A stretch of DNA of 64,000 nucleotides from contig CALSTX010000010.1 in NCBI GenBank assembly GCA_943789375.1, positions 1-64,000 on the forward strand, given 5' to 3'. A model generated the notes under the pieces. The model was not told the DNA's origin. It saw only the letters and a program-made list of their open reading frames with translations, and did not search any database. Both the position numbers and the translations under genes were made by a program. This DNA comes from an uncultured Opitutales bacterium (GTDB lineage Bacteria > Verrucomicrobiota > Verrucomicrobiia > Opitutales > Seribacteraceae). Shown here piece after piece: positions 17,536-25,332 of this stretch; within the stretch, counting starts at the first letter, position 1; each line of letters opens with the position of its first letter.

Positions 17536-18999
17536 ATGAAAACAAACAAACCAAACTTCTGTAACCAGTTAAACCGCAGGGAATTTCTAAAAGATATCGG
17601 GGGAGGCTTTGCCGCCCTGGGCCTCACCGGCATGCTCGCCCAGGATGGTTTTTTTGCTTCCAAGGCGATGGCCGGGGTTACCGACTTTGTTAATCCGCTC
17701 GCTCCCAAACCAGCCCCGCTTCCCGCCAAGGCAAAATCGGTGATCTTTTTATTCATGTATGGGGGGCCCAGCCACATGGATACCTTTGATTATAAACCCG
17801 ACTTGTATCCCCTCGATGGCAAGACCATCCAGGTAAAAACTTTTGGCCGGGGCGGGCACCGCAATGAAAGCCGGGTCGTAGGCCCAAAATGGAAATTTAA
17901 ACCGTATGGGCAGTGCGGGAAATATGTGTCTGATCTGTTCCCCCATGTGGGAGAATGTGTGGATGATATTGCGTTTCTTCATTCGATGACCGCGGATTCC
18001 CCCATTCATGGCTCCGCCATGCTGATGATGAATTCAGGCAACTTGCTTTCCGGTCACCCATCGATTGGCTCCTGGGTAAATTACGGTCTCGGAAGTGTAA
18101 ATGAAAACCTGCCGGGTTTTGTGGTCATGCTCGATAAACTGGGAGGTCCCATAAGCGGTGCCAAAAACTGGTCCAGCGGCTATATGCCCGCCAGCTACCA
18201 GGGCACGGTTCTTCGCTCACAGGGTACTCCGATCCTTGATCTCCAAAACTCCAAGGATATTACCAGTGCCCAGCAGCGCACCCTGCTGGATCACTTACGG
18301 ATGATGAACGAGGATCACCTTTCCACCCGCTATGACAACACCAACCTGGCCGCCCGGGTGGCCTCCTACGAGCTTGCATACAAAATGCAGTCCTCCGCAC
18401 CGGAGGCTGTGGATATCGACAAGGAACCAGCCCATATCAAGGAACTCTACGGGGTGGATGGTTCACGCACCGATGATTTTGGGCGTAAATGCCTCCTTGC
18501 CCGCCGGATGGTGGAGCGTGGGGTGCGTTTTATCCAGGTCTACTCGGGGGGCCATCACAACGATGCCAACTGGGATGCCCATGGGGACCTGGTCAAAAAC
18601 CACGAGCTTCATGCCGGGAACACCGACAAGCCAATTGCCGGATTGCTCAAAGACTTAAAACAACAGGGCCTGCTCGATGAAACCCTGGTGGTCTGGGGGG
18701 GTGAGTTTGGTCGCCAGCCCACGGCTGAGTACAAGGAAGGGACCGGAAGGGATCATAACTCCTACGGGTTCACTATGTGGATGGCAGGCGGCGGAATCAA
18801 AGGCGGTGTATCCGTTGGCTCCACTGATGAACTCGGGAGCCGGGCGGTGGAGGACAAATTTCATGTAAGGCGTCTTCACGCCACCATTCTCAACCAGCTC
18901 GGCCTCGACCCCAATAACCTTTCCTTCTTTCATGGAGGGTTGGATAAAAGCCTGGTTGGGGTGGAGGGAGCCGAGCCCATCAGCCAGGTAATTGCCTAA
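17536..18999 (+). CDS. DUF1501 family protein, Tat-exported
   Basis: 487 residues. The N-terminus NRREFLKDIGGGFAALGLTG is a twin-arginine signal. The body shows the alkaline-phosphatase-like core of DUF1501: KSVIFLFMYGGPSHMDTFDY near the start, a central GPISGAKNWSSGYMPASYQG, and the C-terminal LVVWGGEFGRQPTAE with GRDHNSYGFTMWMAGGG. These provide the Asp/His metal-binding positions of the superfamily. It starts 2 nt after the DUF1549/1553 partner and is very probably co-translated with it. The pair is expected to act in the periplasm, possibly on sulfated or complex glycans, but no activity has been shown for the family. Confidence 0.92.
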   Translation: MKTNKPNFCNQLNRREFLKDIGGGFAALGLTGMLAQDGFFASKAMAGVTDFVNPLAPKPAPLPAKAKSVIFLFMYGGPSHMDTFDYKPDLYPLDGKTIQVKTFGRGGHRNESRVVGPKWKFKPYGQCGKYVSDLFPHVGECVDDIAFLHSMTADSPIHGSAMLMMNSGNLLSGHPSIGSWVNYGLGSVNENLPGFVVMLDKLGGPISGAKNWSSGYMPASYQGTVLRSQGTPILDLQNSKDITSAQQRTLLDHLRMMNEDHLSTRYDNTNLAARVASYELAYKMQSSAPEAVDIDKEPAHIKELYGVDGSRTDDFGRKCLLARRMVERGVRFIQVYSGGHHNDANWDAHGDLVKNHELHAGNTDKPIAGLLKDLKQQGLLDETLVVWGGEFGRQPTAEYKEGTGRDHNSYGFTMWMAGGGIKGGVSVGSTDELGSRAVEDKFHVRRLHATILNQLGLDPNNLSFFHGGLDKSLVGVEGAEPISQVIA

Positions 19000-19139
19000 G
19001 TCCTGCCAGGGTAATCATTTCGGCACCGTATACATTTATCGGGATGAATAGCGATTAACCTCCCGAAGGGTTTGGTGGCGGGAGAAGGTTGTCGATTGCC
19101 AAAAACGGCAGAACCCCCTATTTCTTGGTCTATTCAACA

Positions 19140-20210
19140 ATGAAACTAACCAAGCCCCTACTGATCGACTCTCCCCCTGAAAAATGGAATTTTGAGGACC
19201 TGCCATCCTACAGGGTTTCCCAGATCCAGCAATGGGTTTTTGAAAAAGGAACACTTCACTTTGAGGAGATGAGTAACCTCCCCGCCAACCTGAGACAACG
19301 ACTCCAGGAAGAGTACGACCTGAACCCGATGGAAATAGCCCGGGAGCAAGGCTCGGTGGATACCACCCAGAAATTTCTCTGGAAGCTGCGGGACCATCAA
19401 TTTATAGAGAGTGTATTAATCCCCGCCACCGAGGGAACCAAGGGGGTGCGAGCCTCCCGCCTGACCCTCTGTGTTTCCACTCAGGTGGGGTGTGCTTTGG
19501 GGTGCAAATTCTGTGCCAGCGGACTGGATGGGCTGAAAAGAAACCTCTCCACTGGTGAAATCCTTGGCCAAATTATACTGGCACGAAAAAAAGCGGGTCG
19601 CAGAATCGACAACCTGGTCTTCATGGGCATGGGTGAACCCCTGGCAAACCTGCCCGCCCTGCTCCCCGCTCTCGATCAGATTCTTTCCCCGGATGGGTTG
19701 GGTATCGGGGCCCGGCATATTACACTTTCCACAAGTGGGCTGGTTCCGAAAATCCTTGAACTGGCGAACTATCCTGCCCAGATCAGGCTGGCGATCTCAC
19801 TGCATGGAGGGGATGATGAAACGCGGAGAAAAATCATGCCGATCAATGACCGCTACCCCATGGATGAACTTCTGAAGGCTTGTGAAAAATTCATCGAAAT
19901 GCGCAAAAAGATGATCACTCTTGAATACATCTTAATCAAAGACATTAATGATGATGTCAGGCAGGCAAAGTTACTCGCTGAGCATGCCAGGAGATTAAAT
20001 GCAAAAGTGAATTTGATCCCTTACAATAAAGTGGAGGGACTGGAATGGGAGAGACCGAGCCAGGAGAAGATTCTCGCTTTTAAGAAGACAGTGGCCGAAG
20101 GCAACCCGCCCCGTGTCACCCTGCGTATGGAAAAAGGGCACGATATAGATGCAGCCTGTGGCCAGTTACGGCTACGGGAGACAAAGAGCGAAGAACCGAG
20201 CACATCCTAG
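19140..20210 (+). CDS. rlmN: 23S rRNA (adenine2503-C2)/tRNA methyltransferase RlmN
   Basis: About 356 residues from the ATG at 19140; an upstream in-frame TTG adds residues outside the family. The radical-SAM cluster motif is CALGCKFC, followed by ASGLDGLKRNLSTGEILGQI. Other landmarks are NLVFMGMGEPLAN, HITLSTSGLVP, RLAISLHG, and a C-terminal AACGQL holding the Cys that forms the methyl-transfer adduct. It methylates C2 of A2503 in 23S rRNA and A37 of some tRNAs. It is transcribed alone, convergent with the small secreted gene at 20281. All catalytic residues seem present. Confidence 0.97.
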   Translation: MKLTKPLLIDSPPEKWNFEDLPSYRVSQIQQWVFEKGTLHFEEMSNLPANLRQRLQEEYDLNPMEIAREQGSVDTTQKFLWKLRDHQFIESVLIPATEGTKGVRASRLTLCVSTQVGCALGCKFCASGLDGLKRNLSTGEILGQIILARKKAGRRIDNLVFMGMGEPLANLPALLPALDQILSPDGLGIGARHITLSTSGLVPKILELANYPAQIRLAISLHGGDDETRRKIMPINDRYPMDELLKACEKFIEMRKKMITLEYILIKDINDDVRQAKLLAEHARRLNAKVNLIPYNKVEGLEWERPSQEKILAFKKTVAEGNPPRVTLRMEKGHDIDAACGQLRLRETKSEEPSTS

Positions 20211-20280
20211 CCTCGGGGCCTCCGGTGACCGGGGCGGTAAAACGCCAAGAGCTTTTACTATTGTTGAATGATTTGGATGC

Positions 20281-20703
20281 CTACTTAGCCGCCGATTTTT
20301 CCTTGATGGCTTGGGCTTCCTCTTCATTGACCCACATAAAAATATGGGACTTCTCAACAGTTAAAACATAATTCCTGTTCAGAGAAAAACCATAGGTCTT
20401 AAACATTAACTGGTTGTTTTCATTAAGCTTATTTTGCAGGGACTCCAACTGACCTTCCAGCTTCTTGATCTCTTTTTTGTCTTTGGTTTCGCTTAACTTG
20501 GTAAGAACCTGGGCGGCAAGGGCTCTTTGCTGCTGCACGAGCTGGACATTTTTCTGAAATTCCTTGTTGGCATCGATGGTATTAAGTGTCGCAACTTTCA
20601 CAAGCTGGAGCTTGCTTTTGGATTCCTTATCGGTCTGAGCAAAGAGTGCGTTAAAGCCAAATAAACAGAGTAAGGCAAGGATGGAGACTTTTAAATTTTT
20701 CAT
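20281..20703 (-). CDS. Small secreted coiled-coil protein, unknown function
   Basis: 140 residues with a signal peptide (MKNLKVSILALLCLFGFNALFA). A highly charged, helical body follows, with heptad-like spacing over VQLVQQQRALAAQVLTKLSE and KKEIKKLEGQLESLQNKLNE. The C-terminal segment TYGFSLNRNYVLTVEKSHIF is more beta-like. No family recognised; size and pattern loosely recall OmpH/Skp-like periplasmic chaperones, but this is not supported by a motif. It stands alone between rlmN (convergent) and the DUF1080 lipoprotein. Confidence 0.7.
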   Translation of the reverse strand: MKNLKVSILALLCLFGFNALFAQTDKESKSKLQLVKVATLNTIDANKEFQKNVQLVQQQRALAAQVLTKLSETKDKKEIKKLEGQLESLQNKLNENNQLMFKTYGFSLNRNYVLTVEKSHIFMWVNEEEAQAIKEKSAAK

Positions 20704-20750
20704 GAGTCTCTTATACGGTCAAACCTCCCCAGGTTCAATCTATTTAAAGA

Positions 20751-21419
20751 TTAGAGATTTTTTCGAAGTACGATATTTTTAAACTCACCCGTGGTGCCAT
20801 AGGTGGTGATTCCCAAAGGGACAGACATTTCAATCTCTCCCACTCTCATAGCTACCTTTTTACCGGCAACATCGGCATCAATCACGGTTTCCCCATTGAT
20901 AAAGACTTTCAATTTAGAACCTGTAACCTGAAGCCTGATATCATACCATTGGTTTTCTTCAAAAATGTATGCATCTCCGGTTTCATTCTCGGAAGCATCA
21001 AAATCATCGATACTTGAGATCCCGATCAATGAACCACCCCATCCGCCTAGAATCAAAGTGGCATGGGCATCTTTATAGGGAAAAGTGAGGCCACAAAAAA
21101 AGTCACTCCCCATTGTCCTACGTGCCTGTAATGAGATCTCATAATTTTCCATTGGCAGGGCCGGTCCTTTCCAGTGAATACCTGAAAGAGTTGCCCCCAT
21201 TTCAATCACAAGAGTTTGGTTTTCTTTGATAAATATTCCTTCTCGTCCAGCATAATCTGTTTTTACCCAGTCTTCCAAGCTAGAGCCATCAAAGAGTATT
21301 ACTTCCATCGATGAACTCTTTTGCTCTAAAGCAAGCTTGGACGGTGTGCAGCCCAAGAAAAGGAAAGTAACGAGATATGTTAAAAAAAGATAAAAGTGGA
21401 ATGTAGTCATTCTTTTCAT
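20751..21419 (-). CDS. DUF1080 (3-keto-disaccharide hydrolase-like) lipoprotein
   Basis: 222 residues with a lipoprotein signal peptide ending in the lipobox FLGC (about residues 21-24). The mature part is a concanavalin-like jelly roll typical of DUF1080: ILFDGSSLEDWV at the start, YEISLQARRTMGSDFFCGLTF, NQWYDIRLQVTGSKLKVFINGE and TGEFKNIVLRKN at the end. Members of the family cleave or bind 3-keto-glycosides. The ATG overlaps the stop of the gluconokinase remnant upstream (ATGA), showing the two once formed an operon, so it may now depend on read-through from upstream genes. Confidence 0.85.
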   Translation of the reverse strand: MKRMTTFHFYLFLTYLVTFLFLGCTPSKLALEQKSSSMEVILFDGSSLEDWVKTDYAGREGIFIKENQTLVIEMGATLSGIHWKGPALPMENYEISLQARRTMGSDFFCGLTFPYKDAHATLILGGWGGSLIGISSIDDFDASENETGDAYIFEENQWYDIRLQVTGSKLKVFINGETVIDADVAGKKVAMRVGEIEMSVPLGITTYGTTGEFKNIVLRKNL

Positions 21420-21777
21420 AAATTTAAATCGTCCAACGATCGCAAAATTTCTGCAACAACCAAATCAATAGATTGTTTAATATTAACGGTAAAGCTCGGT
21501 TCTTCTACATCTAAGGCTGCAAGGTGAAAGAGCTGATCACTAAGTAAAAAAGATTAAAAATTGATTATGTCCCTGCAGAAGCCGTTTTTTAATTTTAGAA
21601 TAAGCACTATCTAAATGGACAAAACTATTTGATTTAGTGATTTACTTAATACTGAACGGTACCTTTTAGGCTGAGCAGCAAAGGATTGCGTCACCATCGT
21701 TCCTAAACTGCTTACGGGCGGTGGTAATTGTGGCCAACCACTGTAAACGATCTATATCTGAGAGTGGGACAGCCTGG
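21416..21777 (-). pseudogene. Gluconokinase remnant (5' half missing)
   Basis: Translating the gap behind the glyoxalase gene gives clear gluconokinase blocks: QAVPLSDIDRLQWLATI (family GxPLxDxDRxPWL), AILCCSA followed by a stop where ACSALK is expected, FVHLDSAYSKIKKRL (FVYLxGS...ERL), and in another frame LLSDQLFHLAALDVEEP with TVNIKQSIDLVVAEIL. Two in-frame TAA codons and a shift at a run of six T near 21555 break it. The P-loop half is gone, the homology starting right after the gloA stop. The TGA at 21418-21416 overlaps the DUF1080 start. This is true decay, unlike the possible assembly indels further left. Confidence 0.8.
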
Positions 21778-22161
21778 TTATTTTTCGATTACCTCAATCT
21801 CGTACCCTTCAGGAGCATCAACAAAAGCAAAAGTGGAACCAGAAGAACTCTTTGTTGGACCATCGCTCAACTTATATCCGACTGCATCCAAGTGTTTTTG
21901 AAAATCATCCATACTTTCGACTTCGAAAGCCAAGTGCATGAGATCTTCTTGTACTTCAACCTGACCAGATGCGGGAAAGTAAGTAATTTCAATCTCTTCT
22001 TCGCTATTGGGGACTGCAAGAAAAGCTAGCTTTGAACCGCGGGGTGATTCATGCCTGCGTGTAATTTCGAAGCCAAAGACCTTGTTATAGAATTCTAGAG
22101 TTTTTTCTAAGTCATTTACACGCATACGCGTGTGTAAAAATTTTTTAACAATGGCAGTCAT
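21778..22161 (-). CDS. gloA: Glyoxalase I (lactoylglutathione lyase) family protein
   Basis: 127 residues, a single-unit VOC-fold metalloenzyme. Likely metal ligands are His10 (FLHTRMRV), Glu58 (EIEITYF), His76 (LMHLAFEV) and Glu123 (GYEIEVIE), matching the HEHE set of Ni/Co-type bacterial glyoxalase I. It would isomerise the hemithioacetal of methylglyoxal and glutathione (or another thiol) in the cytosol. It follows exbD by 30 nt on the same strand and precedes the gluconokinase remnant. The start ATG at 22161 is well placed. Family certain; exact thiol cofactor unknown in this lineage. Confidence 0.88.
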   Translation of the reverse strand: MTAIVKKFLHTRMRVNDLEKTLEFYNKVFGFEITRRHESPRGSKLAFLAVPNSEEEIEITYFPASGQVEVQEDLMHLAFEVESMDDFQKHLDAVGYKLSDGPTKSSSGSTFAFVDAPEGYEIEVIEK

Positions 22162-22191
22162 ATTTCTACTGTGGCCGGGGCCAAAGAAAGA

Positions 22192-22650
22192 TTATTGAAA
22201 GGAAAAGGTTACTTTATTAACCCCAGCGGATGAGCAGGCATTGAGTACACTGATCGATGTCTGATGCAAAGCAAGGGTGGAAGATTCAATCTGTACTTTC
22301 AGCTCCGCTTCGGCTTTGGTTTTAGCTCCACTACTGATCAATTGGTCACGCATGCCTTTTTGAGTCTTTAAATTGGCAATCAAATCTGGCATTTCCAAAT
22401 CATAACCATCTTCAATTTCAGAACCGTTTAGGTATACTTGGCCTTCTTCACCAATACGCACATTGAGCAGCTCCATGGGGGTGACATCACTGCTTTGAGG
22501 TTTACCTGGTAACTGAATGGAAAGCTCTGCTTCAGGTTGTTTTAGCATGGTTGTAACCATGAAGTAAATGAGTAGAAGAAAGGTGACATCAATCATGGGG
22601 GTAAGATCAACCTCATCGATATCATCTAAAATTTTCTTAAGTGCGTTCAT
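22192..22650 (-). CDS. exbD: ExbD/TolR family biopolymer transport protein (second copy)
   Basis: 152 residues. One N-terminal transmembrane helix carries the proton-relay Asp in VDLTPMIDVTFLLLIYFMVT (Asp21), followed by a periplasmic ExbD/TolR domain of usual length. It begins 7 nt after the first exbD and is the last gene of the envelope operon that starts with the TPR proteins at 29 kb. With ExbB it would convert proton motive force into motion of a TonB-like or Tol-like partner, but no TonB gene is seen in the operon. Confidence 0.92.
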   Translation of the reverse strand: MNALKKILDDIDEVDLTPMIDVTFLLLIYFMVTTMLKQPEAELSIQLPGKPQSSDVTPMELLNVRIGEEGQVYLNGSEIEDGYDLEMPDLIANLKTQKGMRDQLISSGAKTKAEAELKVQIESSTLALHQTSISVLNACSSAGVNKVTFSFQ

Positions 22651-22657
22651 GGTATAA

Positions 22658-23071
22658 TTACCCTGCAGCTACCTGCCAAGTACCGAAAATAACATCAGCT
22701 TGCCCAGCATTTCCAATTTCTCTCATCACATCCTGTACAACCGAATGTTGAACATCTGGATGAACACGGAGGAAAACCTTCCAGTCAGAATTTTTTTTGA
22801 TGCAGTATGGGATTTGAGTAAGGTCAATCTCAGCTTCACCCCAATAAAACTTTTGCCCTTCTGGGGTTTCATCAATACTTATAATTGTCCGAGAAGGTGG
22901 GCTTTCTTTTACCACTGAATTGCTGGCAACTGCCAATTTTGAAAGTTCGATATATTGTTCCGACATTTGTTGGGCCACCACCATAAAGAATACAATCAAG
23001 AGGAAAACCACATCAATCATAGGGGTCAGATCAGGTGAGTCATTTGACTCGGGTGCCTTATACTTTGCCAT
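22658..23071 (-). CDS. exbD: ExbD/TolR family biopolymer transport protein (first copy)
   Basis: 137 residues with a single transmembrane helix containing the conserved Asp (DLTPMIDVVFLLIVFFMVV, Asp20) and a periplasmic domain that differs clearly from the second copy. Paired, divergent ExbD genes behind one ExbB are common in Planctomycetes, Verrucomicrobia and Bacteroidetes and may form a heteromeric complex. It follows exbB by 39 nt and precedes the second exbD by 7 nt. Confidence 0.92.
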   Translation of the reverse strand: MAKYKAPESNDSPDLTPMIDVVFLLIVFFMVVAQQMSEQYIELSKLAVASNSVVKESPPSRTIISIDETPEGQKFYWGEAEIDLTQIPYCIKKNSDWKVFLRVHPDVQHSVVQDVMREIGNAGQADVIFGTWQVAAG

Positions 23072-23110
23072 TTCTTTCTGTTATGAAAAAAGTAAGCTAC
23101 AATTTACAAA

Positions 23111-23968
23111 TTAAGCAGTAGGGGGAGATGGCGGCAAGTCAGGGGATGGAGGAAGTCCTTCCACAACAGGAGCGGCTTCTTCTTCATAATATTCTTCTTC
23201 CACTTCCTCACCCTCTTCTCCATCAAAACCACCGCGGGCTGCACGGACTAAGGTAAACACCATTTCTCCAGCCACTTGATTTACTTCGGCTACAATGTTG
23301 CCAAATTTTGTCTTGTAAAGAAAGTAAGCTATCAAAGTAGGGATGGCCACTACAAGACCAGCAGCGGTTGTCCAAAGTGCACTACCAATATTTCCTGCCA
23401 TTTTTTGACTGGATTCGCCGCCCATTCCTGACTCGGTTAATACATTAAACGCACCGATCATACCGGTTACAGTACCGAGAAGACCAATCATCGGTGCAAT
23501 GGAGCCAATGGTATTAAGCATGTTGATCCAAGTAAAAGGTTTGGATAACGCAATCCCAGAAGACTCTTCCAAGCCTTTCTCGATCTGCTCAATGTCGAGC
23601 TCATCATCCTGAATACGAGAAAGACCACCCTTAAGAACAGAAGTAACCGGGATTTTGTACTGATCACACAGGGAAAGAGCACCGGGTATATTTAGGTTTT
23701 GCACTTCCTGCATGATTGGAGCCACCACATCATCTTTGATAAAAGCTTTTTTCCGAATGGCGATACCGTTGTAAATAATCAACGTAAAGCCGCCGACCAC
23801 CATAATGATGAATGGATAAAGGAAAATGCCAAGGGCCGCCACCATCTTCCCACCAAACGTTGTAGGGGCTGCGTCTTGAGCAACCGCAACGGACACTAGC
23901 ATCTCGGGATACAGGACGGTGAATGTCAGCGCTAAAACAAAGAGGAGTCTGGTAAATCCAAATTTCAT
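23111..23968 (-). CDS. exbB: MotA/TolQ/ExbB family proton channel protein
   Basis: 285 residues. A cleavable signal peptide (about 1-30, ending VAVAQ) precedes three transmembrane helices. The family core is NMLNTIGSIAPMIGLLGTVTGMIGAF in two blocks, followed by GNIGSALWTTAAGLVVAIPTLIAY. The C-terminus is an acidic then proline-rich tail (EEVEEEYYEEEAAP ... LPPSPPTA), unusual for the family and possibly a docking tail. It is followed by two exbD genes and preceded by TPR genes, so it probably powers an outer-membrane or cell-envelope process defined by those partners. Confidence 0.93.
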   Translation of the reverse strand: MKFGFTRLLFVLALTFTVLYPEMLVSVAVAQDAAPTTFGGKMVAALGIFLYPFIIMVVGGFTLIIYNGIAIRKKAFIKDDVVAPIMQEVQNLNIPGALSLCDQYKIPVTSVLKGGLSRIQDDELDIEQIEKGLEESSGIALSKPFTWINMLNTIGSIAPMIGLLGTVTGMIGAFNVLTESGMGGESSQKMAGNIGSALWTTAAGLVVAIPTLIAYFLYKTKFGNIVAEVNQVAGEMVFTLVRAARGGFDGEEGEEVEEEYYEEEAAPVVEGLPPSPDLPPSPPTA

Positions 23969-24024
23969 AATAATTGTAAGTTTTGGTTATTTAGAAAGTA
24001 TTTTGGTGTGGGGTCAATGCAGGA

Positions 24025-25332
24025 TTACAAAGCTTCCATTCTCTTCCTGCTTACAGTTTCCCACTTTGAACCTGGAAAAAATCGGGTGACTTGTTCATAA
24101 ACATTCTTGGCTGCTTCTACTTGCTCAAGTTTTTCATAAGCATCTCCGGCCATGAGGAGAGATTCGGGCAACCAATCCAAACCCACCCGGGCCGAGACAA
24201 TTCCTTCCGTTACCTCAACCACAGACTGCCGATAATATTTATCTGCATTGACCTTGTCTCCTCCAGCTTCATATCTCCTGGCAAACTGAACACGGACCAA
24301 AGCCCTCACTAATTTATAAAGAGAATATTCATTCGTTTGGCGAGACGGAGGGGTTTTATCTAAAGTTTCAATTCCCTGTTTTGCTGCATTGAAATATTGG
24401 GATGCATACGGTGCATAGCGTTTGTCTCGGGCCGCATAAGCGGAGTAGAGCTCATAGTTTTTAATATAACAATATATGGGCCAAATCTTAAGAATGGTTT
24501 TAAATGGGCTTTTCGCAGACTTCTGAACCACTGGACTTAACCGAGCATATTCATCAATCGCTTCTTTATAGAGGCCTTGTTGACGGAGGGAATTGGCAAG
24601 TCGCAAGTAAGCTTCATGATCTCCACTGTCATCACGTATATTCACTCTCTTAAGTAAGGCTAAAGATACCTTGGCCGACTTTGGGTTTGCTTGAATCATT
24701 TTCCCTGCCAAGTCCAAAGCTGAATCGGAAAACTCCCTGTACCCGAAGTCATCAAGCTGGCTTAAATTTAAACGGGAGAGAACATAAAAAGCTTCTGAAT
24801 ATTGCTCCAGTTCAACGAGGGCTTTTACAAAGGTAAGGCAGGGTCCATGGATGAGAAATGTATCCGGGGACATCGGTAAGAATAACATTAGTTTGTAAAT
24901 TGTCGGACGTACTGCGTCAATCACAGGCATATTATACTGCTCATTTTCCAGGGATTGCATTAAGCGGGCCAAGGTTATTTTATCCCTTTTCTGAACTTTT
25001 GCGGAAGCAAGTTGTTCTTTGGAAAGGAGCGGGTTGGTAATACTTTGCTGAAACCCAGTAAATTCAAAGCCTTTTATATTTTGCTTGGCAAGACCACGAA
25101 GTTCTAGCTCCATACCTAGAAATTTACCATCCATTTTAATAGCCCCATAGATAATACCTTTGGAAGCATCGACTCCCCTCAAAGAAATCTCTTTGGGGTT
25201 TACGCCAGTTAAATAATGAACTTTCCCGGGAATAGGCCCTGCATACTTACGAAAGAAATCCTCTTGCTGCCCCAAAAGGCAACTAAGTGAGCTCAGCCAA
25301 AAAAATAGAATTCTGAAAATAGGAGTACTCAT
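24025..25332 (-). CDS. Secreted TPR-like protein of the ExbBD operon
   Basis: 435 residues with a signal peptide (about 1-21, ending LLGQ). The first third (about 25-130) is beta-rich and unidentified. The rest is helical repeats resembling tetratricopeptide units, for example LRLANSLRQQGLYKEAIDEY and AGDAYEKLEQVEAAKNVYEQ. Such repeats mediate protein contacts. It overlaps the upstream lipoprotein gene by 4 nt (ATGA) and lies 56 nt before exbB, indicating a shared function at the inner-membrane/periplasm interface. No specific family recognised. Confidence 0.8.
   Translation of the reverse strand: MSTPIFRILFFWLSSLSCLLGQQEDFFRKYAGPIPGKVHYLTGVNPKEISLRGVDASKGIIYGAIKMDGKFLGMELELRGLAKQNIKGFEFTGFQQSITNPLLSKEQLASAKVQKRDKITLARLMQSLENEQYNMPVIDAVRPTIYKLMLFLPMSPDTFLIHGPCLTFVKALVELEQYSEAFYVLSRLNLSQLDDFGYREFSDSALDLAGKMIQANPKSAKVSLALLKRVNIRDDSGDHEAYLRLANSLRQQGLYKEAIDEYARLSPVVQKSAKSPFKTILKIWPIYCYIKNYELYSAYAARDKRYAPYASQYFNAAKQGIETLDKTPPSRQTNEYSLYKLVRALVRVQFARRYEAGGDKVNADKYYRQSVVEVTEGIVSARVGLDWLPESLLMAGDAYEKLEQVEAAKNVYEQVTRFFPGSKWETVSRKRMEAL

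Noticed and set aside
20214..20245. GC-rich inverted repeat (CCGGTGACCGG) after rlmN
   Set aside because: Short stem and no following T-tract; could be a terminator but the evidence is too thin.
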